NCBI GenBank assembly: GCA_032717465.1
Contig: CM064632.1
Coordinates: forward strand, 24,547,601-24,611,600
Direction: 5' to 3'
Length of the DNA: 64,000 nucleotides
DNA from: Coenobita brevimanus
Lineage: Eukaryota; Arthropoda; Malacostraca; Decapoda; Coenobitidae
The stretch's first letter is position 1. Each line of letters begins with the position of its first letter. Made by a program: the position numbers and the translations under genes. The notes below the pieces were generated by a model. That model saw nothing but the letters and a program-made list of their open reading frames with translations. It was not told the DNA's origin and searched no databases. This document shows, in pieces, positions 21,640-33,483 of this stretch.

Positions 21640-22399
21640 TTGGGCTGGTGTGGGTGGCGGTTGTGGTGAGGAAGGTGGTGGTTGTCGTTGTGATGAGTTG
21701 TGGAGAAGGATTTGGTGAGGGTGGTGGTTGTGGTGGATGTGGCAGTAGTGAGGGTAGTAATTGTCGTTGTGATGATTTATAGGGAGGGATATGGTGAAGG
21801 TGGTGGTTGGGATGGATGTGACTGGTGAAGGTGATGATGGTTGTAGTGGTTGTGATGGTTTGTAGGGACAGAGTGGTGAGTGTGGAGGGGTAGATGTGTG
21901 GTGGCAAGGATGCTGATGGTGATGGCAGTGGTTGTGATAGTTTGTGGTGACGGTTATGGTGGTGATGGTAATGATTTTTTATTGTATTTGTGATTGTTTA
22001 TTTATGAATAGTTGTGGTGAGCATGATGGCAGCAGTGAATGTAATTGTGGTGAGTGTCGTGGTGGTGGTGGTGCTGATGATAATTTGTAAAGATGGATTA
22101 GTTGAGGATGATGGCGATAGTATTTGTGTTTATGGTTTTGGTAGGGTAATAGTGGTGGTGGTCCTGGTGGTTGTGGTTGGCAATAGTGAATTAATGGTAT
22201 GGGAATGGTGGTGGGGGAAGATGGCTGTGATCGTGGTAAGGAGGATAGTGGCGTGTGGTGGTGGTGGTCGTCGGAAGAGATGGTGGTTGCCACCGTGGTT
22301 ATAGGCGGTGGTTGTGGGTGATGGTGGTGGTGATGTTTGCTGTGGTTGTGGTGTGGGCGATGGGGACTGTTGTGGTGAGGAAAGTTGTTACTGTTATTG
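21640..22399 (+). repeat. Degenerate TGG/TGGTGA-rich repeat
   Basis: About 760 bp dominated by GGTGGT, GTGATGG and GTTGTGGT words. Poly-Val/Gly and, on the other strand, His/Pro frames are artefacts. It abuts the 3' end of a LINE fragment and may represent expansion of that element's tail. Confidence 0.8.
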
Positions 22400-22765
22400 T
22401 TGTTCAATCCCGGTCATGCCTGGCCAACCGGATATGTCGACCGAAGGTAAATAACTGTCCCAAAGGAGTCATCCCACAGGTTCCCTACACTGTTGATTTG
22501 TATGCGTCTTTGTGTGGTAAATGCTGTACAGTGCTCTTCAGTGAATGTTATGTATGTGGGCCTACTCTATAAGCGGAGAAGGTGTCAACTGTGATTCCAC
22601 TCAACTCATGTCTAAGCAAACTGAGAAAGGCTGGGTGATGTCCGGCTCTAAGCCTAGCCTGGTGAACTCGATCAGCTCTATTTAAGGATACCTCTGATGG
22701 GTGGATGTCAGGAGGGAGGATTGTTGTATAGTGCTGTGATCGAGGTGCTCTATTGCCCTGCACAT
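22400..22765 (-). pseudogene. Non-LTR retrotransposon 3' fragment
   Basis: On the minus strand 22548-22763 encodes SLNRADRVHQARLRAGHHPA-like sequence, followed out of frame by NLWDDSFGTVIYLRSTYPVG. The RADRVxxARLRxGHHP motif is typical of the C-terminal region (after or within RNase H) of Jockey-group pol proteins, from memory of the family. It ends against an ACA/TTG-rich tail. It is short, shifted in frame and not functional. Confidence 0.5.
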
Positions 22766-22888
22766 GAAATGAGTATGTAGGTGTTTCTTCACTGATAGTG
22801 TTGGATTGTCTGGAGGTGAGATGTTACTGAGGAGAGTCTGATAATGTTTGAATACTGATTGTTTAATGTCTAGTTATGTTGTGTCCCC

Positions 22889-22891
22889 TCC

Positions 22892-22930
<39 letters not shown>

Positions 22931-23213
22931 GTTTATGAGTCTATTCGGATAGTGATGACGGGGAAGTGACATGAAGAGATACACCCACATTCACATTTCT
23001 TTACACTCACCACACCCACGCTCTCTCCTTTAGGTCCACAATCCTCTACAAACTTTTGTACTTACACAATCAAAGACATGCCCACTCCCTCACCCTCCCT
23101 CCCTCTAACACACACTCTCATACTTTCACTCCCCAGCACCCATTCTGTCTACATTTTCCCAAACTATCCACATCCAGTTCTCACACTCATATTCACATAC
23201 TCACATCCACACC

Positions 23214-23275
<62 letters not shown>
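22889..23275. repeat. (TC)n and (AC)n microsatellites
   Basis: TC units lie at 22889-22922 and about 28 AC units at 23218-23275. The CA/CTC-rich sequence between is degenerate. Confidence 0.9.
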
Positions 23276-23934
23276 TGTTTCACTTCTGACCTTATATTTT
23301 CTCTCATTCCAGCCATTCATAAATCCCACTACCGTTCTTCTTTCTTGGAAGTTTCAATTTCTTCAGTATGATCGGTTACTATTATTCGTGCCTTCTTCAT
23401 ATGAGTTATTCAATTTCGGGGAGACTTTTGGGTTTGGCGGGAGTAGATAGTCTTGTTTAACGTCTTCACTATAAAGCCTTCCAAATTTGAGTTAAATCCT
23501 CTGAAGCTAGTGAGAAAAAAATAAGCATGTACTACAGCTGAAGAAGATGAGATCCTGTTTAATATTTTGTGTCCGGAGGCGTCCTTTTTATTAATTCCAG
23601 TTGCTGCCAAACGATCATATTCAACTTTGGAGAACCCTATTGTTGGCAAAGACACAAATAAACCCATAAAGGACGTCCCCGGATTCGAGGGGTTCAAAGT
23701 GTTATGTATGAGGGGAATAATTTTTTATTTTTATTTTTTTTATTTTTTTAGGGAATATACTATACTCTGTTCACGTTGACCTATACTGGTGATCAGCCCA
23801 TCCTTAATAATCTCACTGTGGCTGGAACACTTGGGCACTTGACTGAAGCTAGGGAATTCCTAGCAGTCAAAAGCTCCATAATCTATCTCGGGTAACCCTT
23901 TCTTCTCTGCTATGGGTAGCCTACACCTGCGTCC
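23276..23934. other. Intergenic sequence, no recognised gene
   Basis: AT-rich unique-looking sequence with a poly-T-rich patch near 23718-23752. No domain or RNA recognised. Confidence 0.5.
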
Positions 23935-24146
23935 GTATTCTCGTCGATTGAGGAAGCCCCTAACACCTTTTCCTAAGTGATTTATTTTGCTTATTTGACC
24001 ATATTATCCTCTTCTGTGTTACATAACTTCTTCCAGTATTACCATACTCTGCCTACACAAAGTACGAAGGGATATTAACCAGTCATATCCAAAAATAAAT
24101 CGCTAAGGAAGAAGTGTTAGGGAGCTTCCTTAACCAACGAGAATAC
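23935..24146. mobile_element. Palindromic MITE-like family A, copy 2 (best full-length)
   Basis: 212 bp opening GTATTCTCGTCGATTGAGGA and closing with its inverted counterpart (CCTTAACCAACGAGAATAC). The terminal inverted repeats are about 55 bp and continue through CCTAACACCTTTTCCTAA and GATTTATTTT. No open frame. Confidence 0.85.
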
Positions 24147-24389
24147 AAGTACTGGTGATTCTGTTTAGGATTTCACGAGACGATATTGCTCAGGTGAGAG
24201 GTATCCTGGCAGTCGCAGGGTTTATACAGAGTTATAGCATTATATTAACACTAGAATAAGGTGCTAATCATGAAAGAGAGTTTTAGAAAGGAGGAAGGGC
24301 CGGTATATTGTCTTATTTTTCCCTTTAGCTACGATAATAAGTCTACAAAAAGAAGAAAATCAGACAAATTAAAGTGGATGCACTATATT

Positions 24390-24393
<4 letters not shown>

Positions 24394-24450
<57 letters not shown>
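24394..24450. repeat. (TC)n microsatellite
   Basis: About 28 TC units. Confidence 0.95.
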
Positions 24451-24704
24451 GCCTTGTATCGAGGCGAGAGTTAATATCTGACGTGTAATTTAAGTTTCAT
24501 ATCAGCAGATTTCAGAAAAAGAGAAATACTGAGAACATTTTAAGGACAAAATTTAGTATCAGTATATAACACAGCTATTTTTAATTAAAGTCATGGCAGC
24601 GCCCAAGCCTCTTTTTTTTCTTTATCAGTTTTTATTCAGGAATATTGAGCTTTTGTTCATGTTTGATGTTGTACTTCATCTTCCGTCCCCTCCCAGATAG
24701 TTAG

Positions 24705-24768
24705 ATAGATAGACTGATAGAGATAGATAGATAGGTAGGTAGGTAGGTAGGTAGGTAGAGAGAGAGAG
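24705..24768. repeat. (GATA)n/(GGTA)n/(GA)n compound microsatellite
   Basis: Tetranucleotides change from GATA to GGTA and end in a short GA run. Confidence 0.88.
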
Positions 24769-24794
24769 TTCAATTTGGCTGGGGGCATGATCTG

Positions 24795-25012
24795 TACATT
24801 TTTTTTTCCTTACTTTAATTTGGTCCATATTTTCGTCCATTTTTCCAGATTATTTCACGTAAGTGGCAGAAAGAAAAGTGTTATGACATTACGTCCTTTC
24901 CATGGCACTTCTTCGTGACTAGCATCATGTTCTCATATTAATAAATTGTTACAACTCAGAATTCAAGATGGAGAGACGGCAATTTTAGGCCAAGTAAAAG
25001 TGAAAAGGATAT
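24795..25012. mobile_element. MITE-like family B, copy 2
   Basis: Ends are imperfect inverted repeats: TTACTTTAATTTGGTCCATA at the left and the complement of CACTTTTACTTGGCC at the right. The interior holds GTGGCAGAAAG, CATGGCACTTCTTCGTGACT and CAAGATGGAGAGACGG. The same order, inverted, is seen at 40015-40215. Confidence 0.7.
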
Positions 25013-25307
25013 AGTTGATCCTTTCACCACATAAGAAATATATTGATGAAAACGTAATATTGCCATCCCGGTCTGCGTCCCGTTTCTCTCTTTCTCACTC
25101 TCTCAACTCCACCGGTATGCGACTCTTGGTAACTTCATGGTAACTACGACTGAATTTCAGCGAGAGAAAAGATCCACAAAAGCTCACTCGCGTTTACTTT
25201 AACATCAGCGACTGGCTTTGGAAGTGTAAATTGGACCAAACTCTACCATCAAATCAAATTAGTCTCCCCGGTGGAAAGAAAACGAACTGAGAGTGATACA
25301 TTATACC

Positions 25308-25312
<5 letters not shown>

Positions 25313-25346
<34 letters not shown>
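25313..25346. repeat. (TC)n microsatellite
   Basis: About 17 TC units. Confidence 0.93.
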
Positions 25347-25353
<7 letters not shown>

Positions 25354-25774
25354 GTGTCACTACCTTTCTGCTCACATGTACCCCTCCTGCTTTGCCTTCA
25401 GCGACAACGTTCCTAGGAGTGTTCGGGCTTGTATTGTATTGTAAATAAAGAATATAAATTAAAGTATAAATAAATAACTAGATAGATAAAAATAAATAGA
25501 CAAAGGAGCCTTGACCACTACATATTAGCCCCATCAGTTAAGCTCAGGCTATTGTCTCCCACCGAACCACGAAATTGGACAGGAAATTGTGTGTATCCTA
25601 AATGAATACCACTACAGCATTGACGACGGAATTAATATGTCTGAATAGTATAGCCACATTCATGGTTTACTCTCTCACAATGTGCATGGAAATGATATGG
25701 GAATACCTAGAAAAAAAAAGGGAAGACGAAAAAGTAGATAGCACTTTATACCGATTGCGTCCTAATACAACGGG

Positions 25775-25777
<3 letters not shown>

Positions 25778-25821
<44 letters not shown>
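25778..25821. repeat. (ATT)n microsatellite
   Basis: About 14 trinucleotide units. The poly-Leu frame across it is an artefact. Confidence 0.93.
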
Positions 25822-25822
<1 letters not shown>

Positions 25823-25995
25823 TGACATCTCTCTTACAAACTAGAGATGATTTTATTGAGCTTAGGGAGGACTTAATAAAGGAGTTACTGAAGGCTTTAT
25901 CACCCCCCCCTCCAGCTTGAAAATAAATAAAAAGAAAGAAAGAAGGAGAAAAAAAAAAACACCTGGAGATAAGAATAAGCAAACAGATACTACGG

Positions 25996-26216
25996 CCGTT
26001 ATTCTCGTGGGTTAAGAGAGCTTTCCAACACATTTCCCAAGCTATTTATTTTACTAATTACTTGAACCCTTCGCTCTCCTCTTCTGCGTTACGTTACATA
26101 AAGCCATTCAGTATCGCCAACTCTGCCTAAATAACGCAGAGAAAGATATTAACCACCCATATACAAGAATAAATCGCTAAGGAAGAGGTGTTAGGGAGCT
26201 TTCCTAACAGAAGAGA
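25996..26216. mobile_element. Palindromic MITE-like family A, copy 3
   Basis: It opens GTTATTCTCGTGGGTTAAG and closes GGGAGCTTTCCTAACAGAAG. The interior matches the family (CTCTGCCTAAATAACG, ATATTAACCACCCATAT). Confidence 0.8.
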
Positions 26217-26494
26217 AAAAGAGCCCAGATTTAAGCCATGTTCTCGTGGAATTAGAAGGTTCCCAGTACTTCTATCATTTCAGTTTGTTATATTCCGTGT
26301 TACCCCTTCAGTCCCATGACGTGTTTTTCATTTTATTCCTACAGTTTCCAGATTGCTTCGTTCAGCTTTGGCGACACGTTGGAATTGAAGTGGTTAGATA
26401 TAGCATTCATTTACCCTTTATCTCATTCTTCATTCACCACACATCTATTCCTGCTGCATTCACTATTATGGTATATTTGTCTGTTAGTCTGTCT

Positions 26495-26497
<3 letters not shown>

Positions 26498-26533
<36 letters not shown>

Positions 26534-26975
26534 ACACACAGACACACACACACACACACACACACACACATTAATCAGGCCCCGGTCTTAAATCCAGCAG
26601 CTCTTGATAGCATTACAGACGCGGGAGAAGTATAAAGAAAAATCCCAGAGCTGGAGGCAGATATGAAGGGCTATTGTGGAGACAACCTCTTCAGCACCAT
26701 GACTTTTTTTATGTTATTAGTACTACCCGATGCTTTAACTCTGGGATGCTTTATGATGGAGAAACTTGCTGGCGTGTCTTGATAACCCTTTTCTTTTTCA
26801 GAGATTTCACGCAGGGCAAATATCATCATCTTGAGATTTCAAAGATAATATAGAAAACAGATTATGCCATCATCATCATCATCATCATCATCACTGTCAT
26901 TGTCATGGTCACCATATCCACTGTTACCACAATCACCATCACTATGATCACCATTACTACAATCATCATGACTTT
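26498..26975. repeat. (AC)n and, further on, (ATC)n/TCACCA microsatellites
   Basis: AC units with TA and GA interruptions lie at 26498-26572. After about 290 bp of unique-looking sequence, ATC trinucleotides grade into TCACCA-type units at 26868-26975. Confidence 0.85.
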
Positions 26976-27079
26976 GACACCAAAAATAGCCTACCTAAAC
27001 TTGCCATAGCACTTTTTCATTACTAGCACCATAGTTTTGTATTACATTTTTGCGCTAGCTCATTGGTAGAACAAGATAG

Positions 27080-27195
27080 TACTAGGCTCTGCATCCTCGC
27101 CATAGCACTTCTTCGTGACTAGCAATGTATTTTCGGGTTAATCTCTTATTGCCTCTTGATATAAGGCAAGTTTCAGGCCACGTGGACAAGGAATA
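27080..27195. mobile_element. MITE-like family B, copy 3 (partial)
   Basis: It shares CCATAGCACTTCTTCGTGAC, a TTAATCT-TTATTG segment and a GTTTCAGGCCACGTGGAC right end with the family. The left end is absent or diverged. A shorter echo (CATAGCACTTTTTCATTACTAG) lies at 27005-27030. Confidence 0.6.
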
Positions 27196-27425
27196 TTAAA
27201 TGCAGCGGGTAGGAGCCTTTAAAATATCAAACTAAAAAATGGTATAAACGTTGGAGCCTTTAAAAAATCAAACCAAAAAATAGTCTAAACGTTAGAAAAA
27301 TAATGTTTTTAATCCCGTGACATATTTTTCTGCTTTGTTTTTTCTGAACTTCTTTTAACCTTATAGACTTTTCGAACTGGCAGTGTTAGATATAGCCCCG
27401 AGAAGCCCCGGGACTACATGACGCG

Positions 27426-27599
27426 TATTTATTTTTGGATATGGCTGGGTAATATCCTTTTGCAAATTACCTGTGCAAAGTGTGGCGATAATAGAATGGT
27501 TTATGTACAACGGAGAAGGACAGTAAGGTGTGATAAGAAAAATGAATCGCTTACGAAAAGGTGTTACGGAGTTTCTTAAAAGCCTGCCAGAATACGAGC
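27426..27599. mobile_element. MITE-like family A, copy 4 (left end truncated)
   Basis: Begins in the interior (TTATTTTTGGATATGGCTGG) and keeps the right inverted end (AAGGTGTTACGGAGTTTCTT, then AGAATACGAG). Confidence 0.7.
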
Positions 27600-27946
27600 C
27601 TACATGACACATCTCCGAACTTTAAAAAAAAATGAAATGCAAGACTAATATAAATCTTATTTTTATTATTATTATTATTATTCCTGGCAGCACCATACTG
27701 ATTTATTCTGATTAAAGGAACGCTAAGGAAATGAAGGAGTTAATGAAGGCTGTAACCCGTTTAAAATATCTCATGAGGTGAATAGCTTCATTTGGGTGTA
27801 GTGAGTGTTAAAAGATAGTTAGACAGATAGATAGATAAAGAAATACGTGGAGGAGAGAGAGAGAGAGACTAGCAGGACGAAGAACATTTAGAGTAACCGA
27901 AAATTACACCATTGTATCTGTCTGGTTACCACGCATGTAACAATGT

Positions 27947-28120
27947 ATGTATCCATCTGAGTCTGTATATACAGTAAATGTTCATCTAGCTATCCATCCA
28001 TGTCTGTGTATACCTGTCCTCTACATATACAGTATATCGATCAATATCCTAATCTTTGTCCCAGTCTATCTATCAATCTATGTCTGTATATATCTATATA
28101 TCTCTAATCTATCTATCTAT

Positions 28121-28164
<44 letters not shown>

Positions 28165-28335
28165 TCCATGCACGAATTTGCCTGTCTGTCTGTATCTATC
28201 TGTGTCTGTCTGTGTCTCTGTGTCTGTCTGTGTGTCTATCTATATGAATATCTATATATACGAGTATATTCACGTATCAATCAATTTATCTGTCTGCCTA
28301 TATCTATCTCTATCTCTGTCTATCCATCAGCTCCT
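27947..28335. repeat. Compound (ATCT)n, (TA)n, (TGTC)n microsatellite
   Basis: Degenerate CTAT/CATC units, then TA units at 28117-28158, then GTCTGT-rich units. Ile/Tyr-rich and Cys/Val-rich frames are translations of these repeats. Confidence 0.88.
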
Positions 28336-28457
28336 GGTATACTCCCAGACGTTGAGAAAAACAAAAAGAAAAATCACCCCGCCAGGAGGCAGACATGGCC
28401 AGCTATTGTCGAAGCTAAAGAGAATCACCCCTGGATGTTTCCCTTAATGAAGACATT

Positions 28458-28980
28458 CTGGGGAGAGAGAGAGAGAGAGAGAGAGACGCAAGGTGAAAAT
28501 TAAGAGAGATTTACATTACCCGAGGGAGGAGAGTCGAGGAAGTGGAAGAAGGGAGAAGGAAGGGAAGGAGGAGGAAGATGAGGAAGAAGGGAGTTTTAAG
28601 ATAAAGAAAGGGAAGACAGGGAGGACGAATGAGGGAAGAGGAAGAGGAAAAGTTGAAGACAGAGGAGGAGCAGGAGATATGAAATAATCTGTAAAAGAAA
28701 TGACAGGGAAGAGGAAGACAAGAGGAGGAATAGGGTGAAGGAAAATGAGGATGAGGAAGATCGACTAGGGGGAGGAGGAGGAAGAGGAGGTGGAGGGGGG
28801 ATGAGGATGAGGAGGAGAGGAGAAGGAATACGATGGGAGGAGGAAGAATATTAAGAGGGATATGGATGTTGGAGAATGTAGGAGGAGGAGGAGAAGAAGG
28901 AAGGTAAGTGGAGAACGATGAATATGGGAGGAGGAAAGTAAGGAGGGAAGCTAAAGATAGGAGGAATACGAAGGAAGTTA
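28458..28980 (+). repeat. Polypurine tract, GGAAGA/GAGGAG-rich
   Basis: A short (GA)n at 28458-28485 is followed by strongly purine-biased sequence for about 450 bp. Lys/Glu/Arg-rich frames across it are not believed. Confidence 0.8.
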
Positions 28981-29959
28981 GAAATACAAAGGAGTAACCT
29001 GCACTGGAGAGAAAAGAGCAACAGATCTAACTGTCCTGTCAGTACTGTTTGTTATAGAGAAGACAATGACTAGAGTGTCTTCTAGATGAAGATCAGGATA
29101 GCAAAGCGAAAAGGCATTTTCACCCCGCCCCCCGCCTACCAAACCCTCGAGTTGAAGCTGGCAGAAAAAGGTGAGAAGATCCAGCATGCAGGATAGAAAA
29201 ACTGCCATGGAAATTTCAGAGGAAAGTTTGAAAGGGAAAAAAATCAGTGGTGTTTATCCAAGCCACTTTACATCGTATTATCGCATAGCAGTCTACCACA
29301 TTTGTAGGTCATTTATTCCATATGTTGGCGACTGTATTAATGAAAAAAACTGTTTTGCGTCATTTGATTGAAAACATTTGCCGATAATTTTATAACCACT
29401 ACATCAAGTGTAATTCTGTTGTTTTAACGACTACCATATTGCCGTTTACTTTAAAAATTTTATATACTTGACTCAGATCGTCTTGCCGTCTGTGCTTTAA
29501 GTTATAAAGTCTTAGCTCTTCTAAATGTACCTTTTATGGTTTGTACCTGGGTATCATTTTGTTTATTCTTCACTGTCCTCTCTCTAACATCCCCATATCT
29601 TTCTTGAAATATGGTGATCAACCTGATCACAGTGTTCCAGATAGGGACATACGAGTACTAAGGAATTTTATAAAGTGAGAGCAATATTGCTTATGTGCAA
29701 CGCTGACTTGGCTTTAACATATTTGTTATTATTATTTCTAAATCCTTTTTCGTGGTTTTATATTTTCGACTTGAGTATTATTCTTAATGTACCTAAATGT
29801 TTTCGTTTTTACTTTCATTACTGATAACTTTGCATTTATCAGCCTTAAAAAATCCTTTGCTACACGTGAATCAAGCTGAATATTATATCAAGATATCTTT
29901 GAACTGATATCACCTTTTGTGTGGAGTATCTTCTCAGTTACCAATTTTTGTATCTCTAC

Positions 29960-30180
29960 CAAAGTTGGGTATCTTACATTACAAACCTTCCTCATTATCA
30001 TCATAAAAATCAGAAACAGAATGGGACCCCAAACTGAATCCTGTGACACTCTGCTTATACCATTCACGGGAGGAACGGGTCGATCCCTGCAAATGCTCTT
30101 TAACCTCACTTACCGTACATTGGACGTTTTTCTTCCTCCACACCAGCCGTCTCAACAAAGCATTGGTAGCAACCACTCTT
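29960..30180 (-). pseudogene. Reverse transcriptase relic
   Basis: Minus-strand codons at 30005-30058 read ISRVSQDSVWGPILFLIF, clearly the non-LTR RT motif SGxPQGSVLGPxLFLxF in degraded form. A neighbouring frame carries related VTVS-like sequence, so there is a frameshift. Flanking AT-rich DNA at about 29200-29960 may be the rest of the same element (3' side), but no motif proves it. Confidence 0.6.
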
Positions 30181-30649
30181 TACCCAAAGCGTTGATCACA
30201 TTTAAAAATTACTCACCAAAACAGTTAACCTTTGTTGTCCGAGCCCACCATAACGTCGCAGTAAGAACATTTCACATATTGCACGAAGTAAATATGTCTG
30301 GTAGTAAAAACAGACCCACGAATTGGTGATAACAAGTAAATCGAGTAACTTGTGAAGTGTCCAGTATGTGTCGTATCCCAGCGCTGACGTATCGTACTGC
30401 CAATGGATACATGTACCCTTAATAAAAACCATTGGTCAGTACTATCGGAAGAACTCGAAATATCTTTTAACCCAATAACTCAAAGTATTGCTCTCGGCTA
30501 AGTAAAAATCGTCTCCCCCTCCAGCCCCCATGCCGTTAACCCCAATAGTGGGATGACGTATTATGTACTTAATTGGCCACTGCTGGACGATTCAGTTTTG
30601 TTGAAGAGAGTCTTATTGAACTTTAACCATTTCACTTCATTAAGGCCCC

Positions 30650-31260
30650 CATGGGTGAATAAAATCGTCAAGTGGCAGAAAGATTAAAATACAAATAAGG
30701 AGGAGCATCGGAGTGCAACGCCGCGCAGGACATGACGCTAAGGATCGAACATATAACTTTGTCGTTTGACCTTGACGTTCGGCGGATAGCTGTCAAAATC
30801 GAATTGCTTCATCCTTGTTTTACCCTCAACCCTTGTAATGAGTTTGACCCAAATGTGATTAAAATTAGGCTAACCTTGCCCTGTGATCTTGACCTTTGAC
30901 CTATTGTAAAAAAAAAAAAAAATCGAATAATTTCATCGTTTCCTGAAATTCAACTGAAATATGGTTCAGATCAATTATAAAGTGTTAGAATTTTGGGATC
31001 GAGCCTTTGGCCTTGCCTTGTGACAATGATACAGTATTTGGTTTATTGTTCTCAGAGTCACTTAATGTCACCCATGTTTTTCACTAAATCCTTCCACCAA
31101 GTTTGATTCATATCGGATCAAAGCTGTTTATGTTGACTTTGCCATGCGACCTTGACCTTTGACCGATTCTCAAAAACAATAGGTCCAACTCTGGGAAGAC
31201 CTTCAGTCTTTCTACCAAGTTGGGTCCAAAGATGTTAAATTTACTTGAGGTTTGTTCACG
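30650..31260 (+). repeat. Modular repeat with GACCTTGACCTTTGACC motifs
   Basis: Roughly 260-bp modules each carry a GACCTTGACCTTTGACC-type core (30885-30901 and 31148-31164, with a weaker copy near 30765) followed by a CCAAGTTTGA/ACCAAGTTGGG-like word. The array ends in (CG)n/(CA)n. I recall similar cores in dispersed repeats of marine invertebrates. The complement contains a DR1 nuclear-receptor site (AGGTCAAAGGTCA) and a TCAAGGTC half-site. Confidence 0.65.
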
Positions 31261-31270
31261 CGCGCGCGCA

Positions 31271-31326
<56 letters not shown>
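31256..31326. repeat. (CG)n(CA)n microsatellite
   Basis: A short alternating CG run is followed by about 26 CA units. Alternating purine-pyrimidine DNA of this type favours Z-DNA. Confidence 0.93.
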
Positions 31327-31328
<2 letters not shown>

Positions 31329-31945
31329 GCAGAGCAATACCTCTCTCTCTCGCAGTGGTTAACTACTACACACAGACAACCAGTTGTTATTTAGATCAGT
31401 CTTAAATGTCTTGGTAGAAAAAAGGTTAAAGAATAATACGTCGTTGGAATAAAGAGATCACTCGATGTTTACTAGGATTTCTCCAAGCTTGCCTTCCACC
31501 CCTTCAACCAGAGGACCTCACTTCCTTATTGTAATGTTCTAACGATTATAAGTACTTAGAAGTAAAGGGGTTAGTTAGGGCCTTCAGTAACTCCTTCACA
31601 ACTATCTTGTAAGCAAAATCGTCTCGTGGCAGCTGGAATAAAGTGAAAAGCACGTTTTTGGCCTGAAAAATAAAACACTTTGACTACTATGATTCATCTC
31701 AGCTCAGTGAAAATCGTCAGAGAGTATGGATAAAAAAACAAATTCGTCCGTAGAAAAACATAAAATTGGGATTTTTTAACGCCCCAAATGTCTCATGGTC
31801 GGGACATTTCTAGTGCTCTGTATCAGCTGAGGCCAGACACATAAAGCCTTATATATAACAGAAATTATCGTGTTAAAAGGTTAATTATTTTGCAGATTAA
31901 GAGTTATATCAATGCAGAGCTTATGTGATGATCCAGGGAACAGTG
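31327..31945. other. Intergenic sequence
   Basis: Unique-looking sequence with scattered AAAATCGTC words (31617, 31702). One block near 31793-31835 resembles the duplicated unit at 35115-35250. No gene seen. Confidence 0.45.
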
Positions 31946-32495
31946 TCAGCGTGAAGGAGAGGGAGGGGAGGGACAGGGGGTAAGGCAAGGAGGCAGGAAG
32001 AGCGGGTGTGGGGAGAGAGAGAGATAGGAAAAAGGGAGGGCGAGAGGCAGGGATGGAGAGTGGTAGGAAATAGGGGGAAAGAGATTGAGGAGAGGCAGGA
32101 GGCAGGAAGAAAGACGTTGGGGAGAGGCAGGAGATAGGGAGAGAGGTTGGGGAGAGGCAGGAAACTGGGAAAAGCGGAGATGGGGAGAGGCATGAGACAG
32201 GCAAAAATGGGCGTGCGAGAGGCAGGAAATGGTCAGAAGTCTAGGTTGGGGATGGAGGAAGAGGCAGAGGAAGGGCCGGATGAGGCAGAGGGGAAAGAGG
32301 CAGGAGTAGGGGAGGAAAGAGGAAGTGGGAGGGAAGAAAAAAGGAGTATGGGGGGAAAAGGAAGGGGGAGAGGGAAATAGACAGGGAGAATGAGGCGAGG
32401 GAGAAGTATGAAGGGGTCAGGGAACGAAGAAGCAGGGATAGGGGAAGGGGGGGAGGGGGAAGCGGTATGGGAGAGGGACGGGAGATGCAGGGTCT
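31946..32495 (+). repeat. Polypurine minisatellite-like tract (GGAGAGGCAGGA)
   Basis: About 550 bp of purine-rich sequence with recurring GGGGAGAGGCAGGA units (clearest 32040-32210). Pro/Ser/Leu-rich frames on the other strand are artefacts. Confidence 0.85.
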
Positions 32496-32998
32496 TAAAG
32501 GCAGATTTAACATTATAGGATTTGTCGCTGCGGATATGAATACTGATGAGTGTCCATTTACCAAATCCCCGCGGCCTACAGCCTCTATGTTGTTTGACAC
32601 CTCGTCCTAATTCGCCCTTGGTTAGCATGAGAAGGTTAATTCTGGTTGTCACTCCCCCTCTTTGTTTTTAAAAGATCAGATCATGCAGTGGATCACATAA
32701 AGACTAATAAGATGATAGTTATTGACAGTAAAAAACAAAATCATCTTCCCAACTTTATCTCAGCACCATTTTGTACTGGCGAAGCATAGCACAAGATCAG
32801 GATTGAGATTCACAAAGAAACTTACGATGAAATACTTCTCTTAATCCAGGTGTGTTTTTGCGGGAAACACAACGGGATATTGAACATCCAGGATTGTCCT
32901 TCCTTCTACAAACAAACACATCCTAGTGACGAGAGGAAAGACATATGGAGGTTCATTTTCTTCTTTTTCATTTCTTGTCCTTCATTTTCGTTTTTCTT

Positions 32999-33005
32999 CC
33001 TCTTC

Positions 33006-33076
<71 letters not shown>
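32999..33076. repeat. (CTT)n(ATT)n microsatellite
   Basis: CTT trinucleotides switch to ATT at about 33040. Confidence 0.93.
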
Positions 33077-33079
<3 letters not shown>

Positions 33080-33483
33080 TAACAAGGTCAGTGCCGAAAC
33101 TCAAGTTTTCATGTCTTCCTACAAATAAAAACAGATACGAGAGGGTGCTGATCGTAATGTTATGAATAATTTGGCTTTGGAAATAAGACTCTCTTAGACT
33201 TATTTTGCCCATAACAACTTGGTAGCTTCTTCAATGTACTGAAGCCAACGGTGACGGAGTAGTACATAATTACATCAACACCCTTGGCATAGCGATGCCT
33301 TTTTTTTTTTTTTTTTTTTTTTCCTAATTTATAATGGTCTTAAAAGACTATTCTGTTTACCTGAGGAGAGTTGCAGGTAGTGAAGGGGTTAGTGTACATA
33401 TTTTTAACACTTTTGGCTTGAAATTTTTGTTACAGAGAAGAGTCAGATTGTATGGAGGTAACGAGAATGAAGCAAAAAGGGCT

